From assembly GCF_008932245.1 (NCBI RefSeq), contig NZ_CP034910.1, positions 1,054,001-1,118,000 of the forward strand: 64,000 nt of DNA. Direction: 5' to 3'. Of this stretch, positions 54,465-62,655 are shown one piece after another. The notes below the pieces were generated by a model. It was not told where the DNA came from and did no database searches. It was given only the letters and a program-made list of their open reading frames with translations. The DNA comes from Sinorhizobium alkalisoli (lineage in GTDB: Bacteria; Pseudomonadota; Alphaproteobacteria; Rhizobiales; Rhizobiaceae). The first letter of the stretch is position 1. Every line of letters begins with the position of its first letter. The position numbers and the translations under genes are program-made.

Positions 54465-54755
54465 AACCTACTCCTCCTGAGCGAGTGCTTTGATGCAGCC
54501 TCACTCTGCCAGAGCGCCGACCGCTGTTCACTCCTCATGGGATCTAAAGTTTATCTCGCAGCTGGAGCCAGCCGCCGCCGACCGGGCTGCGCAACCCTGA
54601 CCAGCTCCACCCGGCCGGCGGCTTGCGTCTACGTACTTTGTAAATATATCAACTTGCAAACGCAGTAGTAAGGAATAGCATGATGTCGTATTTCTAAGTT
54701 GACTACTTTGTCTCATCTTTAAATACGTGTGACAGGTATAACATAACAGTTGCCA
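54465..54755. other. Intergenic stretch with no recognised gene
   Basis: Contains the upstream side of the IS110 remnant and an AT-rich patch (about 54640-54750). No gene or clear IS end is seen. The gap from here to the next gene is over 700 bases and includes the two related elements annotated separately. Confidence 0.4.
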
Positions 54756-54845
54756 TTCGCCCGCGCCGCACGCGGCCCCTCCGAAACAGCGGCTCGCAGG
54801 GCGAAACAGAAGCTTCGGCAGTGCCTGTCGGGGCTTTTTTGCGCG
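54756..54845 (+). repeat. Hairpin element 1 of a related pair
   Basis: Starts TTCGCCCGCG, contains GCCCC-TCCGAAAC and GGGCGAAA, and ends GGGGCTTTTTTGCGCG. The last part looks like the right arm of a terminator with a six-T run; GCCCC near the start can pair with it. The same blocks recur in the same order at 54949-55042. It may be a small RNA gene or a transcribed regulatory element; no family could be assigned. Confidence 0.5.
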
Positions 54846-54948
54846 CTCATATCTGCCGACTGATCTGCACTGTCACTTGGGGTGTTTCGTTGACGATACA
54901 TTTCCTCGATGGCAAAAAATCAGCGTCGGGAATTTTCTGCCTGCAAAT

Positions 54949-55042
54949 TTCGCCCGCGCGCACCCACAGCCCCGCCGAAACGGTTGCGGGGCGAAATACT
55001 CGAGAAAGCCTCAGCTCTCCCTTAACCGGGGCTTTTTCGCGC
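54949..55042 (+). repeat. Hairpin element 2 of a related pair
   Basis: Same block order as the element at 54756: TTCGCCCGCGCG, GCCCCGCCGAAAC, GCGGGGCGAAA and CCGGGGCTTTTTCGCGCG. Here GCCCCGC pairs perfectly with GCGGGGC (7 bp, 10-base loop), or GCCCCG could instead pair with CGGGGC before the T-run, so two exclusive folds are possible. From 55043 to 55516 no gene was recognised except an upstream extension of the next reading frame. Confidence 0.5.
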
Positions 55043-55516
55043 GGGGTTGCGCCGCTAATGACGGCAGCCCGCATATCCAGGGGTGTGAGTTGCCGCCGAG
55101 GCAGATTCAGTCCACCAGGAGCAGGATAGGGTATCGGATCGCTTCTATTGTCTGCGTTCTGCACGTCGTAGCGGCGTCAAAATCGGCGTGCAACGGTAAG
55201 CCCGGCTTATCGGACGCGACACATCCTTCTGCTGGAACTGCCTCGGTGGCATACAAGTCCATATTTCGATCTCGCAATGGTTGTACCCTAAAAAATGCAG
55301 GTTGCATTTTCCGTCGGTCAGATCAAGATAGCCGGCGTCAACACATCATTGCATTCCAAAGAAAAACAGAAGTTCTGCCATCGGTTGCTTGCTATTCATT
55401 TTGGCCAAGCGGACCCGATGCACCCGCTTTTGGTTGAAGTTTTTCTCAACCCAGTGATCCTCATTTTTGAAGCGGACGCGATTGAATTCGTGTGGCCGAT
55501 AGAAAGGTGCGCTCTC

Positions 55517-57361
55517 ATGAAGAACTTTCTGCTTGTTCACGTCTCGGGGACTGACGGATCTTCCGGACATTTGGTCGGCGGCTTAACGAATAGGCCAGGG
55601 ATAGCGTTTACGCCGGCTGATGCGATCCATGGTCAAAGGCTCGCGATCTGGCGACTGACCGATGATAACGCGCTTGAGCTCGGGCAGCGGCCGGGAACCG
55701 TGCTTGGGTTATCGCCGGAGGGAACTCTCGAATTTCACCATCTCGCAAACGGCCGCAAGCCTGCCGAGCAGGATTGCTGGACGATCGACACGAAGAACAG
55801 GCTTATCCATCAGGTGACCGGAAAGCGGGTAAAGGTTAGTCGTTCGGATGGAGCGCCAGTTTCTCTCGTGCTCGGCGATGCAGCGGATGATAATCAAGAC
55901 ACCCCCACGATTCAGGAATGGGCAGCCCAAATAGACAGCTGCCTTAAGCCGCCACTCCCGAATCCGGCGTTCCCTCCGTTTGGCGACGGCGGTCCCGGCT
56001 ACAACGCCGCCTATCAGTGGATCGAGCAGCAGCTTCTGGGGAGTACGTCGGTCGATCTCCGATCAAAGTACCTGCAGGCCGGCAACCTTGTTGCAAATCT
56101 CAAGTCCGACCTGCTCAATCTCACCTGCCCGACGAATCCCTCTGGCTTCACCAGTGCGGAATTCTCAACTGTCCAGACGACCCTGGAAGCGGAAATGACG
56201 GACGTTCTGAACGTCAATTCACTCTACGCCATCAGCCAAAGCTTTTATAATGCTGTGATGGGCCAAGAAACCGCGGAATTGACTACCCTCGGAACGGCTC
56301 TTCAGGAGGCGGCCCAGCAGGCACCTGGCAATCCCACGCTCGTCGCAGCGACCTTCTTCGAAAATATACTATACGCAGTGTTCTCCCTTTTCGGCACAGG
56401 AGGAGGCTTTATTGCCAACGTAATGGCGACTGCATTCAACACCGCCGTCGCTGCTGGTGCACTGAACGGGAATCCAAAAACCTTTAACTTTACGGCGCTC
56501 CAACAGCAATTAATGAACCAGCTCGAGGCGATACAGAGTACGATGGCGCAGCAGCAGGACACGATCCTCTCGTATCGTTCCACGATGGAGGCTGTCAGCA
56601 ACCTCTACCGCGATTGTACCTACACAAACACGATGCAAATTCAGGCGGAGCAAGCAGGAACCTGGAGCTATCTGCAACAAATTCTCCAAGCGGTACTGCC
56701 AAATCTCTGCCAGATCTGCGTCATCTATTTCACCTCTGATACCAGCACGAACTCGGCTCCTTCTTACGCCCAGTACGCCTATAACAACGGCAGTGCCGGT
56801 TTCATCTACTATGTCCAGATGCAGAACGGAGCGGACTTCCCAGAGGCCGTAGCCAGCCAGCTTTTCAGCGGCCCGGTCATCCAGCAGGACCCCCAGGAGT
56901 TCTATTTCGGGATGAACGGCTGGAATTGGGCAGATATCCAGTCTCCTTCGCAGAGTTTCGACTCCGGCAACGATATGGTCGTCAGCATTTATAATGCGAC
57001 CAACAAAACGGTCCGGATGAAGGTTGAGCAGATTGAAGGCGCTCTGTTGGCGCCGGGATCGACATCACCCTGCGATATTCACCTGGAGCCGGGTGCGCTT
57101 GGAGTGACGATTGGTCAATACAATGCGAATGCAATTGTCGGTCCCATCGGCCTCTTGACGAAGGTCAAGCTGAAGGACAGCTCGAGCAACACGATCGCGA
57201 AAATAAAGGCGCATCAGCACCTCCTCGCCACCGGCGGATGCTGGGCCGACCCGCCCAAGATAGACAATTCCAATTACATGGTACCCCAGCCGCATTCCCT
57301 TAACAACGCATCCGGCACACCGGGCCAAGTGCTCGCCGTACTGCTACCGTCCTCATCGTGA
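55517..57361 (+). CDS. Orphan 614-residue protein of unknown family
   Basis: No family is recognised. ATG 55517 is preferred (GAAAGG upstream), although the frame is open to 55295. No signal peptide. The first 130 residues look beta-rich (NFLLVHVSGTDGSSGHLVGG ... LAIWRLTDDNALELG). The middle (about 160-400) is mostly helical with a hydrophobic stretch (LVAATFFENILYAVFSLFGTGGGFIANVMATAFNTAVAAGAL) and glutamine-rich helices. The last 170 residues look like a beta-sandwich (DMVVSIYNATNKTVRMKVEQIEGALL). A lectin-like head, amphipathic helices and a beta tail would suit a pore-forming toxin, but that is speculation. Base composition is less GC-rich than its neighbours, and IS remnants lie on both sides. 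Confidence 0.7.
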   Translation: MKNFLLVHVSGTDGSSGHLVGGLTNRPGIAFTPADAIHGQRLAIWRLTDDNALELGQRPGTVLGLSPEGTLEFHHLANGRKPAEQDCWTIDTKNRLIHQVTGKRVKVSRSDGAPVSLVLGDAADDNQDTPTIQEWAAQIDSCLKPPLPNPAFPPFGDGGPGYNAAYQWIEQQLLGSTSVDLRSKYLQAGNLVANLKSDLLNLTCPTNPSGFTSAEFSTVQTTLEAEMTDVLNVNSLYAISQSFYNAVMGQETAELTTLGTALQEAAQQAPGNPTLVAATFFENILYAVFSLFGTGGGFIANVMATAFNTAVAAGALNGNPKTFNFTALQQQLMNQLEAIQSTMAQQQDTILSYRSTMEAVSNLYRDCTYTNTMQIQAEQAGTWSYLQQILQAVLPNLCQICVIYFTSDTSTNSAPSYAQYAYNNGSAGFIYYVQMQNGADFPEAVASQLFSGPVIQQDPQEFYFGMNGWNWADIQSPSQSFDSGNDMVVSIYNATNKTVRMKVEQIEGALLAPGSTSPCDIHLEPGALGVTIGQYNANAIVGPIGLLTKVKLKDSSSNTIAKIKAHQHLLATGGCWADPPKIDNSNYMVPQPHSLNNASGTPGQVLAVLLPSSS

Positions 57362-57475
57362 AAGCAAGAGTGGCGCAGCGACGAACGGGCACAGCGTCAC
57401 CGCCAGGGTTCTTGCGGCCTGACGCCCGATCGATGCTGCGCCCTTTGTCTGCCGATTCCGATGAAGCCGACCCTT

Positions 57476-57842
57476 TGTTCCGAGATAATTGCGCCCCCGG
57501 TTTCCGGGATGATCTCGCCCCCTGTTTAGTGGGGTCTACAGGCGATGATTGTTGTCAGTTCGTTCAGGCGAGGTGTCAAGCTTTTCGGGGTAAGTTTCGG
57601 CGTAGGCTCTCGCCGTTTAGTTCGATGCGATGGGCGTTGTGAACGAGACGATCCAAGATGGCATCGGCGTAAGTTGGGTCGCCTATGACGCCGTGCCACG
57701 CCGATACGGGAAGTTGGCTGGTGATGATCGTTGATCGACGGCCATAGCGATCTTCGAGGATTTCGAGCAGGTCGTGACGCGCCTGTTCGTTGAGTGGTTC
57801 GAGGCCCCAGTCGTCCATGATCAGGACCTGAACGTGGCCCAA
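57476..57842 (-). mobile_element. IS21-family remnant: C-terminal part of the IstB helper protein and IS end
   Basis: The minus-strand frame 57842-57576 encodes the last 88 residues of an IstB-type ATPase: VQVLIMDDWGLEPLNEQARHDLLEILEDRYGRRSTIITSQLPVSAWHGVIGDPTYADAILDRLVHNAHRIEL (Walker B and beyond). The Walker A half is missing; the break is at about 57842. Below the stop, 57476-57522 has CGAGATAATTGCGCCCCC and GGGATGATCTCGCCCCC, the repeated terminal sequences expected at an IS21-type end. Confidence 0.8.
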
Positions 57843-57875
57843 AGTTCGTTGCAGGCGGGCGTAGCGGCCATCAGA

Positions 57876-58473
57876 GCTACTATTCGAAAAACCAGATCGA
57901 TCTCCGTCTTAGGACGCAAGCGGTTCGCATCGAGCCGCGTGCCCGCGAGGCCATCCTCGCTGGCGGAGACTCCGTCCCTTATGACACGTTGCTGCTGGCG
58001 ACTGATGCAGAGCCGAAACGCCTGATCATTCCGGGTGCCGACCAGCCCCATGTTCATGCGCTACGCTCATTCGCTGATTGCCGGGCCATAATAGAGCGGG
58101 CTGCGCCAGCGCACTGCGCCGTCGTGCTTGGAGCGAGTTTCATCGGCCTCGAAGTCGCCACTGCCCTGCGCGCTCGCGGGATCGAAGTCCATGTCGTCGC
58201 CCCCGGCACGCGCCCGATGGGGCGGGTTCTGGGTCCGCAGATGGGCGAATTCATCCGGACTCTTCATGAGAAGAATGGCGTCGTTTTCCATCTCGAGGAG
58301 ACTGTAAGCAGTATCCATGGCCGCGAGGTGAAACTTCGCGGCGGCGACATTCTGGCCGCCGACCTTGTTGTCACCGGCATCGGCGTGCGGCCCCGGACGG
58401 AGCTCGCCGAAACGGCAGTGCTGACAACGGACCGCGGCGTCGTCGTGAACGATTTTCTCGAAACCAGCGTACC
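57876..58473 (+). pseudogene. Internal fragment of a ferredoxin-reductase-like FAD oxidoreductase
   Basis: The reading frame carries YYSKNQIDLRLRTQAVRIEP, PYDTLLLATDAEPKRLIIPG, VVLGASFIGLEVATALRARG (NAD-binding GxSFIGLE) and DLVVTGIGVRPRTELAE. It starts without the N-terminal FAD motif and ends at FLETSVP, just before the usual GIYAAGD. It is joined to the IS21 remnant on the left and the group II intron debris on the right, so both ends are truncated. Not expected to be functional. Confidence 0.8.
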
Positions 58474-58489
58474 CCGTTTGAGCCCATCT

Positions 58490-59232
58490 GCACCGGGGTA
58501 GTGGCGGCAGCATGTATACAAGGAAAGCGCACGCAACACGGAAAGCCCCAGGGACGTGGTCAGGGATGACCAACCGGATGCCCGCGAGGGACAGGCCGGG
58601 CGCCCTGGGGTGGCGGAGAGGCTCGTAGTACCGGGGAAGCCGGGTAATGCCGGTGGAGGGAAAGGGGCCTCAGTTCAAGACGAACGCAGCAAGTGGAGAG
58701 GGACCGGAGATTGGGAAACCTAGCAACTCCGACAAGCCCGTATGCCTCGATGTCGCAAAATCCTGACCGTCCATTCCCGGTGCGCCCTTGTTCAGCGGCA
58801 CAGAGCATAGGCATGGGCCAGAACATCTTCCCGGCTGATCTTGTCGTACAGGGCATAGAAGCGATAGCCGGCTTCTGCCTTCGCTTTCGCGTGTAACGCC
58901 GTCTGCAGTTTCTGGACACTTTCGGTAGGTCTCCTTTCTGAGCGCAAGCGCCAGTTCACCAAGCCACCGCTCCATGGAGGAGTTGATATTCCGTGGTCAT
59001 CCGGAAGTCGTCGATGCCGACCTCGCGGACTACTTCGGGAGCATTCCGCAATCAGAACTGATGAAAGTCGCTGGCGCGCCGGATCGTTGATCGGCGGGTG
59101 CTGCACTTGATGAAGATGTGGCTGGAATGTCCCGTCGAAGAAACCGATGATCGAGGCCGGAAGACACGGACGACGGAGGCGCGGGACAAGCGGCGCAGCA
59201 TTCCGCAAGTTTCACCCATCTCACCTTGCGGC
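58490..59232. mobile_element. Scrambled group II intron with reverse-transcriptase (LtrA-type) fragments
   Basis: On the + strand 58500-58720 contains the intron RNA pattern GTAGTACCGGGGAAGCCGGG and TAATGCCGGTGGAGGG that precedes intron ORFs. Pieces of the reverse transcriptase lie on both strands. Minus strand 58975-58740 encodes ERWLGELALALRKETYR, then YRFYALYDKISREDVLAHAY and (one frame over) NKGAPGMDGQDF. Plus strand 58985-59215 encodes FRGHPEVVDADLADYFGSIP and VLHLMKMWLECPVEETDDRG. An internal piece is thus inverted and reordered. The ORF is broken several times. Confidence 0.75.
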
Positions 59233-59287
59233 GGAAACAGATATGCTCGACCTACAGCCACGCGCGCCACACCTCGACTCTACCGAA

Positions 59288-59387
59288 CTTTCACGTTCGC
59301 AAAGGGGCGCAGAACCGACATTTGCAGCCACACTACAGATCCGAGGGGTCGGGTCTACCCCGCCTCTGTGGCGGCGTAAATCTGCCA
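59288..59387. repeat. Dispersed repeat, copy 2
   Basis: Matches 31482-31580 over about 100 bases in the same orientation, with ACGTTCGCAAAGGGGCG, AGAACCGACATTTGCA and GTCTACCCCGCC. The central 20 bases are the least conserved. Confidence 0.65.
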
Positions 59388-59409
59388 GTCGGAAAGCGGC
59401 GGGCCAGTC

Positions 59410-59775
59410 ATGAGCAAGTCGGGACTGTGGGTCGGCACCAGTTGGAAGATGCACAAGACCTTGGCGGAGGCGCTGGCCTTCGCAGGGGTCTCGCTGCCGC
59501 CGATGCGGAGCACGACATCCGCGTCCAGCGCTTGGTCATTCCGCCGTTCACGGCGGTCCGGCAAGTGAAAGAGAAGCTGAGGGCGACGAGCGTCAAGGTC
59601 GGCGGACAAAACATGCACTGGGAGGATGCCGGCGCCTAGACCGGCGAAATCTGGCCCCTGATGTTGAAGGACTGTGGCCTTGACATCGTCGAACTAGGCC
59701 ACAGTGCCCATGACCGCCACAAGCGGATAGCCGAGGTTGCAGAGGCGAGGCTCCACCTCCATGCACAAGGGGCGC
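59410..59775 (+). pseudogene. Frameshifted N-terminal fragment of triosephosphate isomerase (TpiB/EryI-like)
   Basis: ATG 59410 begins SKSGLWVGTSWKMHKTLAEALAFA, the opening of EryI/TpiB-type isomerases. The frame then shifts, and the next frame continues AEHDIRVQRLVIPPFTAVRQ, KVGGQNMHWEDAGA, a stop codon, and TGEIWPLMLKDCGLDIVELGHS. Homology ends near 59770, just before the polyamine-type binding-protein gene. About the first third of the enzyme is present, with at least one frameshift and one stop. Confidence 0.82.
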
Positions 59776-59784
59776 TGCACGCAG

Positions 59785-60858
59785 TCAGCGAATCCACTCG
59801 TTCCAGCGCTGCAACATCATCGCAGAATTGGCGTTGATCCATTCCGCATCAGGAACGATCACGTAATCCCGAATGTCGTCACCCTGCGGCATCGTCTTGC
59901 GCGCCTCATCCGACATCATCGCGATCGCCTCGCTGCTCGGGGGAGTGCAGGAAAGAGCTTCGCACGCCTTGGCCTGGACCGCCGGAGAATTCAGCCAGAA
60001 GGCCATCAACTTGAGCGCATTCTCGCGGTGCGGCGCGCCCTTGAGCAGCGCTATCCGGTCTCCGACGAGGAAGGAGGCCTTGTAGGACCAGGCTATCGGC
60101 AGTCCCTCGTTGTGCATCGCCTTGGCGCGCGTCAGCCAGATTTGCCCAAGTGAATACTCGCCATTGCGGAACCCTTGCACGCTCTGATCGCCAGTCTTCC
60201 ACCACAGCGAGACGGAAGGCCTGATCTGGTCGAGCTTGGCCAGCGCGCGATCGATGTCGAGCGGGAACAGTTCGTCGCGCTTGACACCGTCGGCGAGCAG
60301 CGCTGCCGCCATGACGCGCCAGGGATCATCGAAATTCGGAAAAGCGCGTTCGCCCGGAAACTTCCCCGTGTCCCACATGTCTGCCCAGGTTTCGGGAACA
60401 GGCCCGCCGGGTTTCCCGGTCCTGTAGGCGAGCAGCGTGGCCGTGGACTGAAGCAGCGTCCCGCCGGCCGAGCAGGCACTGGCTCCGAGGTCCTTGCGAT
60501 CGGCAAACTGCCGGCAGAACTCCGTCAGGTCCTCGGTGACCTCCCGATGCTCCTTTGACGCGGCCTGGATCTCGCCATCGAGATAGAGGTCCCAACTGAC
60601 GTTTCCGGTTTTCACCATCGCTGCAGCCTTGGCGCGCATTTCGGCGTTCGTCGCTGCGACGGTGACCACCTCGATGCCCGTTTCCTTCGTGAATGGATCG
60701 AACCAGGCCTCCCTCAGGGCCTTGTCATAGGCGCCCCCGGTCGATGCGATGATGACTTGCTCGCCAGCGAAGGTCGGGTGCGACAAGGTCATCAAGGACA
60801 GGAGCCCGGCGATGGTCGGCTTCATGACTGCTGTGGAACGTGAAAGAAGAGAGGTCAT
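59785..60858 (-). CDS. Spermidine/putrescine-type ABC importer substrate-binding protein
   Basis: A 357-residue periplasmic binding protein of the PotD/extracellular solute-binding family 1 type. A signal peptide covers about residues 10-31 (ending SHPTFAGE). The mature start EQVIIASTGGAYDKALREAWFDPFTKETGIEVVTVAAT and the central ETWADMWDTGKFPGERAFPN are typical. AAGGGAA precedes the ATG. It is the last gene of a potA-B-C-D-like operon; the exact ligand (polyamine, GABA or another amine) is not readable. Confidence 0.87.
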   Translation of the reverse strand: MTSLLSRSTAVMKPTIAGLLSLMTLSHPTFAGEQVIIASTGGAYDKALREAWFDPFTKETGIEVVTVAATNAEMRAKAAAMVKTGNVSWDLYLDGEIQAASKEHREVTEDLTEFCRQFADRKDLGASACSAGGTLLQSTATLLAYRTGKPGGPVPETWADMWDTGKFPGERAFPNFDDPWRVMAAALLADGVKRDELFPLDIDRALAKLDQIRPSVSLWWKTGDQSVQGFRNGEYSLGQIWLTRAKAMHNEGLPIAWSYKASFLVGDRIALLKGAPHRENALKLMAFWLNSPAVQAKACEALSCTPPSSEAIAMMSDEARKTMPQGDDIRDYVIVPDAEWINANSAMMLQRWNEWIR

Positions 60859-60908
60859 GAAAGATTCCCTTTGTTAGTTGAGAAGGTGAGAAGTGGAGGT
60901 CCTCGGTT

Positions 60909-61775
60909 TCACGAGTGGGGCTTACGGGCGTTCAGTAGGTGAACCGTGCCCATGAGCAGAAGGGAAGTGGCGACGAGGACCGTCGAGACCGCGGCAATGA
61001 CCGGCGTCAGGTTGAAGTCGATATCCTCGAACATCTTCCGCCCGATCGTTTTGCCACCGATGTCCGATATGAAAAACGCGACAGTCGCTTCATCGAATGA
61101 GGCGAGAAAGGCGAACACGGCCGCGGCTGCGACACCAGGCACGATGTTCGGCAGCACGACCAGGAAGAACGCCTGCAGCCTGTTCGCCCCGCAGTTCAGT
61201 GCCGCCAGCTCGAGCGTCGGATCGAAGCGCTGCAGCGACGCGGTGACGGTGATGATCACGTAAGGCACTGCCAGCACGGTGTGGGCGACTAGGAATCCGA
61301 AAAAACTGCCGGTGAGCCGCAGTGGCGCAAAGGCGAGGTAGAGTGCCACGCCGAGGATAATATGGGGCACGATCATCGGGCCGAGCGCGAGCGCCTGCAA
61401 TGTCGATCTAAACGGAAGAGATCCGCGTACGATCCCGAGCGCCGCCATGGTACCCGTGACCGTCGCTGTCGCGGTTGTCGCTAGGGCGATCTTGAGACTG
61501 AACCACGTCGCTGCCATCCAGTCCGGATCATTGAAATAGGCGCTGTACCATTTGAGCGTCAGGCCTTGGGGCGGGAACTCAATGTAGTCGGTTTCGCTGA
61601 GCGACATCGGCAGGACGATCAGCGTCGGCAGCAGCAGGAAGAAGAGAATGCATCCGATCCCCGCGCCGGCGGCGATGATCCCTGCCGCCCTCGAATAGGC
61701 GCGGATTGTCGGAGAGGCGAAGATATCCATGACCGCAGGAACTCGGTCCGGCAGCCGTGCGTGATCAATAGACAC
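60909..61775 (-). CDS. Polyamine-type ABC importer permease (PotC-like)
   Basis: A 288-residue permease with six membrane segments. The EAA-type loop is LELAALNCGANRLQAFFLVVLPNIVPGVAAAAVFAFLASFDEATVAFF, as in PotC/PotI proteins. The start is GTG 61775, with AAGGGA 7 bases upstream and an 11-base overlap with the PotB-like gene. ATG 61730 is an alternative start. Confidence 0.88.
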   Translation of the reverse strand: MSIDHARLPDRVPAVMDIFASPTIRAYSRAAGIIAAGAGIGCILFFLLLPTLIVLPMSLSETDYIEFPPQGLTLKWYSAYFNDPDWMAATWFSLKIALATTATATVTGTMAALGIVRGSLPFRSTLQALALGPMIVPHIILGVALYLAFAPLRLTGSFFGFLVAHTVLAVPYVIITVTASLQRFDPTLELAALNCGANRLQAFFLVVLPNIVPGVAAAAVFAFLASFDEATVAFFISDIGGKTIGRKMFEDIDFNLTPVIAAVSTVLVATSLLLMGTVHLLNARKPHS

Positions 61776-62655
61776 TGTTCAATCCCTTGCTGAGCGACAA
61801 CGTCCTGCGGAACAGGAGAACAAAAAGGAGCGTAACGGCGAGGAGCACGGTCGAAAGTGCCGCCGCGAATGGCCAATCGAGCAGGACTGTTGTCTGCTGA
61901 CCGATGAGCGTCGCCATCAGCATCGAGCCGGGTCCGCCGACCAGCGCCGGGGTGATGTAGAAGCCGAGCGCCAGCACGAAGCACATGACGCTGCCGGCAA
62001 AGACGCCCGGCAGGCTGAGCGGCAGCGTCACGGCCACGAAGGCGCGGATGGGACCGGCGCCGAGATTGCGGGCGGCACGCACGTAATCGGGGGGCAGGGC
62101 GCGCAGTGCCGAATAGATCGGCAAGATCATGAAGGGCATCAGCACGTGCGTCATCGCGAGGATGACAGCGCCCTGGGTGTAGATCAGCTTCAGCGGCCCT
62201 TCGGTCGCACCCGTGTCGATCAGCAGCTTATTGATGACGCCGTTGCGCTGGAGCAGGACCACCCACGCATAGGAGCGGATGAGAACGGAGGTCCACAGCG
62301 GGATAAAAACACAGGCAGCCACCACCATGGCCAAGCCCTTGCTGAGCCGTGCCATGAGATAGGCGACCGGGAAACCCAAGAGCAGGCTTGCAACCGTCAC
62401 CACAAACGCGACCTCGATCGTACTGAACAGTACGTCGAGATGAAGCGGCTCGGCGAAAATACGCCGATAGTGGCTGAGCGTTCCCCCGGAAAAGCTCAGT
62501 GCGACCAGCCGCGCGACCGGATACAGGAATCCGGCCATCAGTGCCGCCAGGAGCGGCATGACCAATGCCAGGGAGGCGGTTAGCGAATAAAAGCGTGCGG
62601 AGCTCGAGCGGCGGAGCGACAGAGAAGATGATAGTGTTGCGAGTGAACGCTTCAT
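61765..62655 (-). CDS. Polyamine-type ABC importer permease (PotB-like)
   Basis: A 296-residue permease with six membrane segments and EAA loop PPDYVRAARNLGAGPIRAFVAVTLPLSLPGVFAGSVMCFVLALGFYITPALVGG, typical of PotB/PotH. ATG 62655 overlaps the ATPase stop (ATGA); an in-frame GTG at 62664 is less likely. It pairs with the PotC-like permease. Confidence 0.88.
   Translation of the reverse strand: MKRSLATLSSSLSLRRSSSARFYSLTASLALVMPLLAALMAGFLYPVARLVALSFSGGTLSHYRRIFAEPLHLDVLFSTIEVAFVVTVASLLLGFPVAYLMARLSKGLAMVVAACVFIPLWTSVLIRSYAWVVLLQRNGVINKLLIDTGATEGPLKLIYTQGAVILAMTHVLMPFMILPIYSALRALPPDYVRAARNLGAGPIRAFVAVTLPLSLPGVFAGSVMCFVLALGFYITPALVGGPGSMLMATLIGQQTTVLLDWPFAAALSTVLLAVTLLFVLLFRRTLSLSKGLNSVY

Noticed and set aside
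54756..55042. Identification of the paired elements as AbcR-type or other named rhizobial small RNAs
   Set aside because: The tandem arrangement is similar, but I could not match the conserved unpaired motifs with confidence, so no name is given.
55295..57361. A 688-residue start for the orphan protein
   Set aside because: The first 74 codons lack a ribosome binding site and look non-coding; ATG 55517 has a site and starts a regular domain.
57989..58501. A functional 170-residue oxidoreductase
   Set aside because: It lacks the N-terminal FAD motif and the C-terminal domain and is joined to mobile-element debris on both sides.
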